A DNA stretch of 5,342 nt from Pseudonocardiaceae bacterium (GTDB taxonomy: Bacteria; Actinomycetota; Actinomycetes; Mycobacteriales; Pseudonocardiaceae): assembly GCA_025937115.1 (NCBI GenBank), contig JAICSB010000260.1, positions 1 to 5,342 on the forward strand, in the 5' to 3' direction. The translations under genes and the position numbers were made by a program. This document shows, piece by piece, positions 1 through 5,342 of this stretch (within the stretch, counting starts at the first letter, position 1; each line of letters starts with the position of its first letter). The notes beneath the pieces were generated by a model that was not told where the DNA came from, made no database searches, and saw nothing but the letters and a program-made list of their open reading frames with translations.

Positions 1-67
1 AGGTGCTGGCTGCGCACAGTAACGTGGCTGCTCCGGCAACCGTGGTCACCCTCGCTCGTGCTCCCAT
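1..67 (-). CDS. Probable secreted or membrane-anchored protein, 5' end only
   Basis: Only about 22 codons lie in the window; the gene runs off the left edge. From the ATG at 67 the product begins MGARARVTTVAGAATLLCAA, which has the shape of a Sec signal peptide: a short Arg-rich n-region followed by a hydrophobic stretch. The Cys is preceded by T-L-L, which does not fit a lipobox, so a lipoprotein is unlikely. A strong Shine-Dalgarno GGAGG (73-77) sits 5 nt before this ATG. The frame stays open upstream, giving alternative starts at GTG 88 and at ATG 130 (which has GGAGAG before it), up to an in-frame TGA further upstream. The signal-peptide layout favours 67. Codon use is less GC3-biased than in the neighbouring operon. 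The family cannot be recognised from so little sequence, and its presence here is an inference from RBS plus signal-peptide shape. Confidence 0.45.
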   Translation of the reverse strand, partial: MGARARVTTVAGAATLLCAAST

Positions 68-325
68 AGGTGCCTCCGTGTCGCTCACGTGTCTCTCTGT
101 ACCCGGTTGTGCCTTCAGAGTAACGACCATAGAGGCTCTCCGTAACGATAACCAGCACTTTCAGCAGATCGTGGTTACGCTATGCACTCACCGTGCACTG
201 GACGGATGCGCCGACAGCTCTCAAACACCCCTTCCAGGTTACAGAGACGGCCCTTATGACCCCAGTCAGCGACCAAGATCCCGCAATCCCGACTACTCAG
301 CGCAACCGCAATCCCCGCCCCACCG
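68..325. other. Intergenic region between the glycosyltransferase operon and the left-edge gene
   Basis: No convincing full gene is seen here on either strand. The open frames lack codon bias and mostly read through the start of the neighbouring gene. The stretch is visibly less GC-rich than the coding DNA and should hold the promoter and leader of the minus-strand gene starting near 67. No clear -35/-10 pair could be assigned. The pentamer GTAAC recurs, at 120-124 and 142-146 on the plus strand and 175-179 and 238-242 on the minus strand, with another copy at 19-23. CGTAAC (141-146) and GTTACG (174-179) form a loose inverted repeat. Confidence 0.5.
73..77 (-). promoter_or_regulatory. Ribosome binding site GGAGG of the partial left-edge gene
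   Basis: The minus strand reads GGAGG, then CACCT, then ATG. This is a near-ideal Shine-Dalgarno with 5-nt spacing. It is the main reason for choosing the start at 67 over the in-frame upstream GTG at 88 and ATG at 130. Confidence 0.5.
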
Positions 326-349
326 TCCCGACATGGGGACATATCGGGG
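326..349. repeat. Palindrome unit 1 (24 bp, imperfect)
   Basis: The arms are TCCCGACATG (326-335) and CATATCGGGG (340-349), separated by GGGA. They pair over 10 positions, with G-T pairings at two of them. The unit lies immediately past the TAG stop (352-350) of the glycosyltransferase gene, so it falls in the 3' untranslated region of that transcript. The right arm is identical to the right arm of unit 2, 41 bp away, and can pair instead with the left arm of unit 2. Confidence 0.75.
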
Positions 350-1870
350 CTATTGGGTCGCTGAAACCCCGATATGTCTCCATATCGGGGCGGCCGGAAG
401 TCTCTCGGGCGCGCCGTCGAGGACGCCACCGTGGGGATCGTCGTCGCCGGCCACGCGGATCGGGTCGTGCTCTGGACGCCAGATGGCGCGCAATACCAGG
501 ACTACTAGCAGCAGTACTGCGGCATCACGGATCAGCACGGCGCCGAGGAACGGCTCGATAGGCAAACCCCTGTGGTCCGAGCCCAGATAATAGGCCATCC
601 GCGGGGCCCAGAGCGCAGCATCGACGACCATCCACGCCAGCACCGGTTTCCACCGAGGGATGGCCAGCACCGCGAGAGGTACCAGCCACAATGAATACTG
701 CGGACTCCAGACCTTGTTGACGAGCAGGAACGCGCATATCACCAAAAAGCACAGCTGGGCCAGCCGCGGGCGGCGCGGCGCGGCCATCGCGACCCACCCG
801 ATCGCCGCACAGGCCAGCACGAACAGCGTCACGCTGACCAAGTTCAGTACGTGGGGGGTCTGGCCGGGCTGCAGGACCCCATCGAAACCAGGCCAACCAG
901 TGAAGGTGGATACCACGGTGTACAACGTGTCCGGATCGGCACCGCGCTGCCTGTTGAGCCGGAAGAACTCCGCCCATCCGGCCGGAAACAGCAGCGCCAC
1001 CGGCAGGTTGACCAGCGCCCAAGCCACCGCCGCCGCGGCGGTCGCCTGCAGGCCGACCCGCAGCCGCCCAGCACGCAGGCACAACAGCAGGATCGGGCCC
1101 AGAAAAAACAGCGGGTAGAGCTTGGTGGCGCCTCCGAGACCGATCAGCACGCCGGCGAGCACCGGTCGGCGCCGGGCCCAGGCCAGCAAGCCGATGGTGG
1201 CCAGCGCGGTGGCCAGCGCATCGAAGTTGGTGAACGCGTGTACCACCACCAGCGGCGACAACGCGGCCAGCGCGGCATCCCACGGTCGTCGCCGGGACAG
1301 CGCCACCAGCGCCCAGACGGTCAGCAGCCACGCCGCGGTCAGCCCGACCGCGCTGATGTCGAAATACACGATGGCGGGTGCCGAGCTGGGTAGCCAACCG
1401 GAACTCCCGATCGCAACCCAGGTCTGGGCGGCCTTGGCGGCGGCCCATTGGTAAATGCCGGTGAGCACCGGATATTCCATGTAGCGCAGCTGCTGGCCAG
1501 GCTGACCCGGATGGTCGAGCCATGAGGTGGCGTAGGGGAATCCGGCCAATCCTGGGTGGTCCAACCGCTCTGCGGCGTAGAGCGGGACGGTGTCGGAATA
1601 ACACATCGCCAGGTACTGACGGCCGTCGCGCCAGTCCACCTGCAGCGTGCCAGCGCTGTCCCGGTAGGTCTGCAGGCAGGGCACCTTGACCAACCAGCCC
1701 AACGCCAGGGTAATCGTCGCGAACAGCAGGATCACCCGCAGCGGCGTCCAGAACCACTGCCGGCCCAGCAGCGCATGCCGACCCAGCGGACCGCCGACGA
1801 TCCGGCTGGCCCGCGCCGCCACCGGATCGGCCCAGCTGGGAACTACGCGCTGGGACACCGCCGGGCCCAA
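350..1870 (-). CDS. Polytopic membrane glycosyltransferase, DUF2029/GT87-like (Rv0051-type)
   Basis: The product is 506 aa. It is an integral membrane protein with about ten hydrophobic segments (approximately residues 43-62, 170-191, 198-232, 237-266, 278-295, 344-362, 370-404, 407-425, 440-463). A large loop after the first segment (about 63-165) carries D-W-R-D-G-R-Q-Y (79-86), C-Y-S-D-T-V-P-L-Y (90-98) and Y-M-E-Y-P-V-L (130-136). F-T-N-F-D-A-L-A (213-220) and G-G-A-T-K-L-Y-P-L (246-254) resemble motifs of the DUF2029/GT87 group of GT-C mannosyl/arabinosyl-type transferases, which use polyprenyl-phosphate sugars outside the membrane. Sugar and acceptor are unknown. The TTG start directly abuts the PonA stop (TGA-TTG), with AGGGTGG (1875-1881) 4 nt upstream; an in-frame GTG at 1858 is less well placed. 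The C-terminal 12 or so residues are encoded by a palindromic repeat and are unlikely to be functionally conserved. By synteny it matches Rv0051 of M. tuberculosis. Confidence 0.85.
   Translation of the reverse strand: MGPAVSQRVVPSWADPVAARASRIVGGPLGRHALLGRQWFWTPLRVILLFATITLALGWLVKVPCLQTYRDSAGTLQVDWRDGRQYLAMCYSDTVPLYAAERLDHPGLAGFPYATSWLDHPGQPGQQLRYMEYPVLTGIYQWAAAKAAQTWVAIGSSGWLPSSAPAIVYFDISAVGLTAAWLLTVWALVALSRRRPWDAALAALSPLVVVHAFTNFDALATALATIGLLAWARRRPVLAGVLIGLGGATKLYPLFFLGPILLLCLRAGRLRVGLQATAAAAVAWALVNLPVALLFPAGWAEFFRLNRQRGADPDTLYTVVSTFTGWPGFDGVLQPGQTPHVLNLVSVTLFVLACAAIGWVAMAAPRRPRLAQLCFLVICAFLLVNKVWSPQYSLWLVPLAVLAIPRWKPVLAWMVVDAALWAPRMAYYLGSDHRGLPIEPFLGAVLIRDAAVLLLVVLVLRAIWRPEHDPIRVAGDDDPHGGVLDGAPERLPAAPIWRHIGVSATQ
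367..390. repeat. Palindrome unit 2 (24 bp, perfect 10-bp arms)
   Basis: The arms CCCCGATATG (367-376) and CATATCGGGG (381-390) are exact reverse complements around the 4-nt spacer TCTC. In minus-strand RNA the loop reads GAGA, a GNRA-type tetraloop, and the stem is followed by UUUC. The whole unit is inside the reading frame of the glycosyltransferase and, with the bases up to the stop, encodes its last residues ([12 protein letters not shown]). It could be a hairpin at the end of the transcript, a dispersed palindromic repeat, or a protein-binding site. Confidence 0.8.
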
Positions 1871-4198
1871 TCAGCCACCCTGGTTGTCCTGCCCGGTGTC
1901 GGCTGGCGCCGGCGCATCACAGAACGGGAAGCACCCGTTGTGCTGGGGTCGGGTCGGCTTGGTCGAAGGCTCGGTCAGTATCGGCCCGAAGCCGTCGACG
2001 GTCGGTTCGGGCGTTGCCGACGGCGTGGTGTCGCGCGGCTTGCGGGTGGGCTGCGGGTTCGCCGGCTTCTCGACCGGTGGTGGTGGCGCGGCCGGACCGA
2101 TCAGCTTGAACGGGGCGAAGACCTCCATCGGGGCGCCCATCAGGTAGGAATTCATGAACCGCTGCCAGATCGCGCCCGGCACGCCGCGGCCGAATACGTC
2201 ACCACCGGTGGCGGTCTTCAGCGCCGTGTTGGCCGGGTCACCCACCCAGACGGCGGTGGATATCGAGGGGGTGTACCCGACCGTCCAGGCCGCGGAGTTG
2301 TGACCGGTGTCGCCAAGCTGGTGGGTGCCGGTCTTGGCGGCCACCTCACGGCCACCGGCCAGCGGGATCTGTGAGCTGCGCGCGACGTCGGTCATCGTCG
2401 CGGTGACATTGCGGGCCAGCTGCGTGTTGCGCTCGAGGTCGGCCCGGTCGAAGGCGGGTTGTGGCTTGTCTAGGTGCTGGTACTCGACTGTGCCCCGGCC
2501 GTTGGCGTACTGGCGGACGAAGAACGGCTCGCGGCGCATCCCGTCGGCGGCGAAGGTCGCATACGCACTGGCCATGTCGATCGTGTGCACCGGATACTGG
2601 CCGAGCGTGATACCGAGCGCAGGTGCCCCGCTGTCCGATTCGGCCATGGACGGTTTGCCATTGATCTCGGTGGGGATCCCGGCCTGGATCGCGGCGTCGC
2701 GGATCGCCGTGGGACCCACGTCCTGAGCCAGCCGCACGAACGCGGTATTGACCGACTTGGTCATGGCATCGTGCAGGGTCAGCTCGGGGTAGTTGAGACT
2801 CTCCGAGTTGGCGTAGGAGGTACCGTCGACCACCACTGGAGACTCGCCGGAGTAGCGCGAGTTCATCCCGATGTCGCGCTCCAGCGCGGCCATCATAGTG
2901 AAGGGTTTGAACGCCGATCCCGGACTCCACACCGGGCCGCCGGCCAGGTCGAAGCCATCACCCGCCGATCCACCGTAGTAGGCGATCACCCCGCCGGTAC
3001 GCGGATCGATCGCGACCAGTGCGGAGTGCAGGTTGTTCGGCTGTGCGCGCAGCTCGGTGAGCACGGCGTCGCGGGCCTGCTGCTGGGCCCTGGGATCGAT
3101 GGTGGTGGTGATCCGGCCACCGTTGACGGCCAGCTGGTCACGAGTGATGCCCTGCTTGTCCAGTTCGTCCATCACCCGGTCGACGATGTGCGCGCGGTCG
3201 TCAGTCGGCGCTCCCGGGGCCTGACTCGGCGGCAAGGTCGTCGGGTACAGCCCCACAGTCCGATCGGTCGGCGACAGCCAGCCCTGCTCGACCATGCCGT
3301 TGAGCACGAAGTTCCACCGCGCTTGGGCCTGCGCCAGGTTCTTGGCCGGGTCCAACCGCGACGGAGACCGGATCGCGCCGGCCAGCACCGCAGCCTCGGA
3401 GACGGTCAGATTCTGCACGTTCTTGCCGAAGTACGCCTGGCTGGCGGCCTGGATGCCGTAGGCCCCGCGACCGAAGTAGATCGTGTTGAGGTAGTCCTCC
3501 AGGATCCGGTCCTTGGACTCCTGCTTGGTCAGCTTGGCCGCGACGATCACCTCGCGGAATTTCCGGAAGATGCTGTACTCGTCGTGGCCGGTGGCCACTT
3601 TGATGTACTGCTGAGTGATCGTGGAGCCACCGCCTACGCCGCCAGTGAGCTGGTCCCACGTCGCCCGGGCGATGCCGGTGATGTCGAATCCGGGATTGGA
3701 TCGGAAAGTGCGGTCCTCAGCGGCTAGAACCGCGTTCTGCACCCGCATCGGCACCTGCGCGAGACTGACCGGTATCCGATTGCCTTGCTCAGGCACATAG
3801 CGGCCGATCTCAGTGGTCCCGTCGCTGGCCATGATCGTGGTGACCTGCTTGCGCTGCGCCGCCAGCGCCGCCGGGGAAGGCACGCTGAGAAACAGCCAAC
3901 CGGCGAAAAAGGCCAGCACCGGCGTCAGAATCGCCAGCAGCAGGCCGGCGAGAACGAACTTGCGCGCCCGCAGCCAGGGAGTACGCCAAGCCGGCTGCCC
4001 CGCCCGATTCGACGGCGGCAGGTCGCCGTTGTCGTACCGATAGCTATACCCGCCGCCAACCGGACGTTGGGCAGCTGGCGCCGCTGGGTGGGTGAGCAGC
4101 TCGGGCTCGCCCTGGGGGAGCGGCGGCGTCCGCCTGATTGCCGGCTCGGCCGGCGTTCGCCTGGTTGGTCGACCGCTGTCATCTCGCTGGTCGGTCAC
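1871..4198 (-). CDS. ponA1: Bifunctional class A penicillin-binding protein, PonA1 type
   Basis: Peptidoglycan glycosyltransferase and DD-transpeptidase. Numbered from the GTG at 4198 (775 aa), it has a Pro/Arg-rich cytoplasmic tail (1-80), one TM anchor (about 81-104), a GT51 domain and a transpeptidase domain. GT51 motifs are E-D-R-T-F (catalytic E161), GGSTITQQ (190-197) and YLNTIYFGRGAYGI (236-249). The usual His of the E-D-x-x-F-x-x-H-x-G motif is Asn here. Transpeptidase motifs are S-A-F-K (nucleophile S428, K431), S-V-N (482-484) and K-T-G-T (622-625), so both active sites look intact. A Pro/Thr-rich tail follows (about 702-775) with C-F-P-F-C (756-760) and no PASTA repeat, which argues against PonA2. 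Start 4198 has GGGAGG 6 nt upstream. A longer frame from GTG 4285 (804 aa) overlaps the preceding stop by GTGA but has a weak RBS. The downstream glycosyltransferase starts right after its stop. The gene symbol rests on family and synteny. Confidence 0.92.
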   Translation of the reverse strand: MTDQRDDSGRPTRRTPAEPAIRRTPPLPQGEPELLTHPAAPAAQRPVGGGYSYRYDNGDLPPSNRAGQPAWRTPWLRARKFVLAGLLLAILTPVLAFFAGWLFLSVPSPAALAAQRKQVTTIMASDGTTEIGRYVPEQGNRIPVSLAQVPMRVQNAVLAAEDRTFRSNPGFDITGIARATWDQLTGGVGGGSTITQQYIKVATGHDEYSIFRKFREVIVAAKLTKQESKDRILEDYLNTIYFGRGAYGIQAASQAYFGKNVQNLTVSEAAVLAGAIRSPSRLDPAKNLAQAQARWNFVLNGMVEQGWLSPTDRTVGLYPTTLPPSQAPGAPTDDRAHIVDRVMDELDKQGITRDQLAVNGGRITTTIDPRAQQQARDAVLTELRAQPNNLHSALVAIDPRTGGVIAYYGGSAGDGFDLAGGPVWSPGSAFKPFTMMAALERDIGMNSRYSGESPVVVDGTSYANSESLNYPELTLHDAMTKSVNTAFVRLAQDVGPTAIRDAAIQAGIPTEINGKPSMAESDSGAPALGITLGQYPVHTIDMASAYATFAADGMRREPFFVRQYANGRGTVEYQHLDKPQPAFDRADLERNTQLARNVTATMTDVARSSQIPLAGGREVAAKTGTHQLGDTGHNSAAWTVGYTPSISTAVWVGDPANTALKTATGGDVFGRGVPGAIWQRFMNSYLMGAPMEVFAPFKLIGPAAPPPPVEKPANPQPTRKPRDTTPSATPEPTVDGFGPILTEPSTKPTRPQHNGCFPFCDAPAPADTGQDNQGG

Positions 4199-4204
4199 GC
4201 GTTG

Positions 4205-4211
4205 TCCTCCC
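4205..4211 (-). promoter_or_regulatory. Ribosome binding site deciding the PonA start
   Basis: The minus strand reads GGGAGGA about 6 nt before the GTG at 4198. The alternative GTG at 4285 has only a distant GGCGGA-like sequence before it. The site argues for translation from 4198, although the GTGA overlap at 4282-4285 would also allow coupled initiation at the longer start. Confidence 0.6.
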
Positions 4212-4254
4212 AGACCGGTACTTGGATCCCGAGGGTTCGAGCCGGGACCGCGTT

Positions 4255-4273
4255 GGCGGGGATAACCCCAGCC
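4255..4273 (-). other. Small hairpin between DUF5318 stop and PonA ribosome binding site
   Basis: On the minus strand GGC-T-GGGG pairs with CCCC-GCC around a TTAT loop, leaving a single bulged T. It lies between the stop of the upstream gene and the better PonA ribosome binding site. If the shorter PonA start is used, it falls in an 83-bp spacer and could affect read-through or mRNA stability. If the longer start is used, it is coding. Function is unproven and a stem this small occurs often by chance in GC-rich DNA. Confidence 0.3.
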
Positions 4274-4281
4274 CAGACGGC

Positions 4282-4716
4282 TCACTCCGCTGCGGTCCGC
4301 CGGCGGGACCGCCTACTCACACCGCTGGTTCCCAGGACGTATGACTGCACGAGGTGGTTCCAGCTGCAGGTCCGGCAGACCTCGACGACGTAGACACTGA
4401 ATTCCTCGTGAAGCGTCGCCATCCGGCTCAGCTCGTCGGCGGTCCTAGCCGATCCAGCGGCCTGCTTGAGGCCGTCACCGTACACCCACGAAACCAGCGT
4501 CAAAGACTCCTTGCGGCACAGCGGGCAGGTGACCGAGCTGGGCTCGCCATGGAATTTCGCCGCCCGCAGCAGGTACGGAGTCGCGTCGCAGACCTCGGCA
4601 AGCCCGACCCGGCCCGCGTAGACCTCCGCCAGCAGCGCACGCCGCTGCAAGGCGTAGTCCACCACTTGCCGTTGGGTCCGCACGCACCACAGCGTACGCA
4701 ACCGTCGCGTGATCAT
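4282..4716 (-). CDS. Small DUF5318-type protein with two CxxC pairs (Rv0049-type)
   Basis: The product is 144 aa, soluble, with no signal peptide or membrane segment. The recognisable core starts at V-R-T-Q-R-Q-V-V-D-Y-A-L (12-23). It contains Y-L-L-R-A-A-K-F-H-G (48-57), C-P-L-C (64-67), T-L-V-S-W-V-Y-G-D (73-81) and C-R-T-C-S-W-N-H-L (114-122). The two CxxC pairs, about 50 residues apart, look like a zinc-ribbon site, but metal binding is inferred. The C-terminus is Arg/Ser rich. I recognise this as the conserved actinobacterial family DUF5318, encoded just upstream of ponA1 in M. tuberculosis; its function is unknown to me. The ATG at 4716 has no clear Shine-Dalgarno, so the message may be leaderless, or translation may begin at the in-frame GTG at 4683, just at the conserved core. 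Its TGA overlaps the longer PonA start by GTGA. It is the first gene of the operon. Confidence 0.8.
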   Translation of the reverse strand: MITRRLRTLWCVRTQRQVVDYALQRRALLAEVYAGRVGLAEVCDATPYLLRAAKFHGEPSSVTCPLCRKESLTLVSWVYGDGLKQAAGSARTADELSRMATLHEEFSVYVVEVCRTCSWNHLVQSYVLGTSGVSRRSRRRTAAE

Positions 4717-4760
4717 CGCTGGGGCGTTCGGGCGGTAAGCGGACGCTCAAGATGTCAGGT

Positions 4761-4800
4761 GATGTATCGACGCGATATAGTGCAGCTATACATCGGGTAT
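4761..4800. promoter_or_regulatory. Stacked palindromes in the divergent promoter region, probable PadR operator
   Basis: Three overlapping palindromes occupy 40 bp: TATCG-N3-CGATA (4765-4777), TATAG-N5-CTATA (4776-4790) and ATAC-N5-GTAT (4788-4800). Their centres, at 4771, 4783 and 4794, are 11-12 bp apart, about one helical turn. An outer inverted repeat GATGTAT (4761-4767) / ATACATC (4788-4794) spans the set. The AT-rich block contrasts with the GC-rich surroundings and contains TATA-like -10 candidates in both directions. It lies just before the PadR ribosome binding site, where an autorepressor would act. PadR regulators often bind ATGT/ACAT or ATAC/GTAT-type inverted repeats. The palindromes are seen directly; the PadR link is inferred. 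Confidence 0.6.
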
Positions 4801-4805
4801 CTGGT

Positions 4806-4811
4806 AGGAGG
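4806..4811 (+). promoter_or_regulatory. Ribosome binding site AGGAGG of the PadR gene
   Basis: AGGAGG is followed by 6 nt and then the ATG at 4818. This is a strong, correctly spaced Shine-Dalgarno. It fixes the start of the regulator, whose product then opens with the typical PadR beginning. Confidence 0.85.
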
Positions 4812-4817
4812 TGCCGC

Positions 4818-5342
4818 ATGCTGGAGCTAGCGGTGCTCGGGGTCCTACACGACGCTCCGATGCACGGCTATGAGCTGCGCAAACGCCTCACTGGCCTACT
4901 CGGGGCGTTTCGCGCCTGCTCGTATGGGTCGCTGTACCCCACGCTACGCCGGTTGCAGCGCTCCGGCTTCATCGTCGAGGACAACGAGGCCGCCGCCGAC
5001 CTGCGGGCCAGCCGGGGAACGGGTTGGGCCAGCCGAGCGCGGCGGGTGTACCGGCTCACCGCCGACGGCAAGGAGCGCTTCGCCACCTTGCTCGCCGACG
5101 CAGGCCCGCAGACGTGGGAGGACAACGGGTTCGACGTGCACCTGGCGTTCTTCTCGCGGACGCCCGCCGAGGTCAGGATGCGCATCCTGGAGGGCCGGCG
5201 CCGCCGAGTGGAGGAACGTCGCGAAGGTCTGCGCGCCGCGCTGGCCCGGACCGGCGACCAGATCGACCGCTACACCGTGGAACTGCACCGAATGGGCCTG
5301 GAGACCAGTGAGCGCGAGGTGCGCTGGCTCAATGAGCTGATC
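4818..5342 (+). CDS. PadR-family transcriptional regulator, 3' end cut off (Rv0047c-type)
   Basis: 175 codons are present with no stop before the right edge. The product begins MLELAVLGVLHDAPMHGYEL, the hallmark PadR winged-helix start. The N-terminal DNA-binding domain spans about residues 1-95, with S-Y-G-S-L-Y-P-T-L-R-R-L (35-46) as the recognition-helix region and R-R-V-Y-R-L-T-A-D-G (75-84) as the wing. The C-terminal half (about 115-175) is charged and helical, as expected for the dimerising helices of the longer PadR subgroup. From memory, the M. tuberculosis homologue Rv0047c is about 180 aa, so only a few residues should be missing. The gene diverges from the DUF5318-ponA-glycosyltransferase operon and probably represses its own promoter through the palindromes at 4761-4800. 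It may also affect the operon, because the promoter region is shared. The ligand is unknown. Confidence 0.9.
   Translation, partial: MLELAVLGVLHDAPMHGYELRKRLTGLLGAFRACSYGSLYPTLRRLQRSGFIVEDNEAAADLRASRGTGWASRARRVYRLTADGKERFATLLADAGPQTWEDNGFDVHLAFFSRTPAEVRMRILEGRRRRVEERREGLRAALARTGDQIDRYTVELHRMGLETSEREVRWLNELI

Larger units (their letters stand above)
326..390 (-). terminator. Possible operon-end hairpin terminator or mRNA-stabilising structure
   Basis: Two hairpins bracket the stop codon of the last operon gene. They can also refold into one longer stem, 335-349 with 367-381, around a 17-nt loop. Neither hairpin is followed by a long U tract (only UUUC after unit 2, and GACGG after unit 1), so this is not a classical intrinsic terminator. 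Stem-only terminators have been proposed for mycobacteria. A role in termination is inferred from position and stem strength. Confidence 0.35.

Noticed and set aside
3..590. Plus-strand open frame of 195 codons at the left edge
   Set aside because: It crosses both palindromes and runs antisense into the glycosyltransferase gene. It has no family resemblance, biased codon use or ribosome binding site.
525..1757. Minus-strand open frame (410 codons) in another frame of the glycosyltransferase gene
   Set aside because: The product is Ala/Gly/Arg-rich without membrane segments or motifs. The overlapping frame encodes a clear polytopic membrane protein.
2474..3727. Long plus-strand open frame (417 codons) antisense to ponA
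   Set aside because: Its translation is Arg/Gly/His-rich with no recognisable domain, and it lies fully opposite a gene with intact catalytic motifs. It is a typical shadow frame of GC-rich DNA.
4234..4243. GGTTCGAGCC, resembling the T-loop of a tRNA
   Set aside because: No acceptor, D-arm or anticodon arm can be folded around it, and it lies in the PonA leader or N-terminal coding region.
4753..4792. Specific -35/-10 promoter boxes for the PadR gene
   Set aside because: TATAGT (4776) and TATACA (4787) could serve as -10 elements, but no matching -35 stands at the proper distance, so no promoter was assigned.
1..5342. Mobile element, CRISPR array or defence system
   Set aside because: No transposase, integrase, terminal inverted repeats, regularly spaced direct repeats or defence genes were seen. 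The gene order looks like conserved core chromosome.

Overview
This window looks like chromosomal DNA from a high-GC actinobacterium of the order Mycobacteriales (Mycobacterium/Nocardia/Rhodococcus-type relatives). The basis is strong GC bias at third codon positions, GTG and TTG starts, and a gene order that matches, as I remember it, the M. tuberculosis block Rv0047c / Rv0049 / Rv0050 (ponA1) / Rv0051. Genus cannot be settled from the sequence alone.

Layout from right to left. Positions 4818-5342 (+) hold an almost complete PadR-family transcription regulator that runs off the right edge. Diverging from it across a 101-bp intergenic region is a compact minus-strand operon of three genes. 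The first is a small Cys-rich DUF5318-type protein (4282-4716). The second is a class A bifunctional penicillin-binding protein of the PonA1 type (1871 to 4198 or 4285). The third is a polytopic DUF2029/GT87-like glycosyltransferase (350-1870). The genes overlap or abut: a GTGA overlap is possible between the first two, and TGA-TTG abuts between the last two. They are therefore probably co-transcribed and partly translationally coupled. The left 350 bases are mostly non-coding and end in the first codons of a probable secreted protein on the minus strand.

The operon suggests cell-envelope work. PonA polymerises and cross-links peptidoglycan. The GT87-like protein probably moves a sugar from a polyprenyl-phosphate donor onto an envelope glycoconjugate. 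The DUF5318 protein is a small soluble protein with two CxxC pairs and unknown function. The PadR gene and the operon share one promoter region containing three overlapping palindromes spaced about one helical turn apart, a plausible PadR operator.

Two non-coding structures stand out. The first is a pair of 24-bp palindromes, 41 bp apart, at the 3' end of the glycosyltransferase gene; one of them encodes part of the protein's last residues. The second is the stacked palindrome array between the divergent genes. No mobile element, CRISPR array or RNA gene was found.
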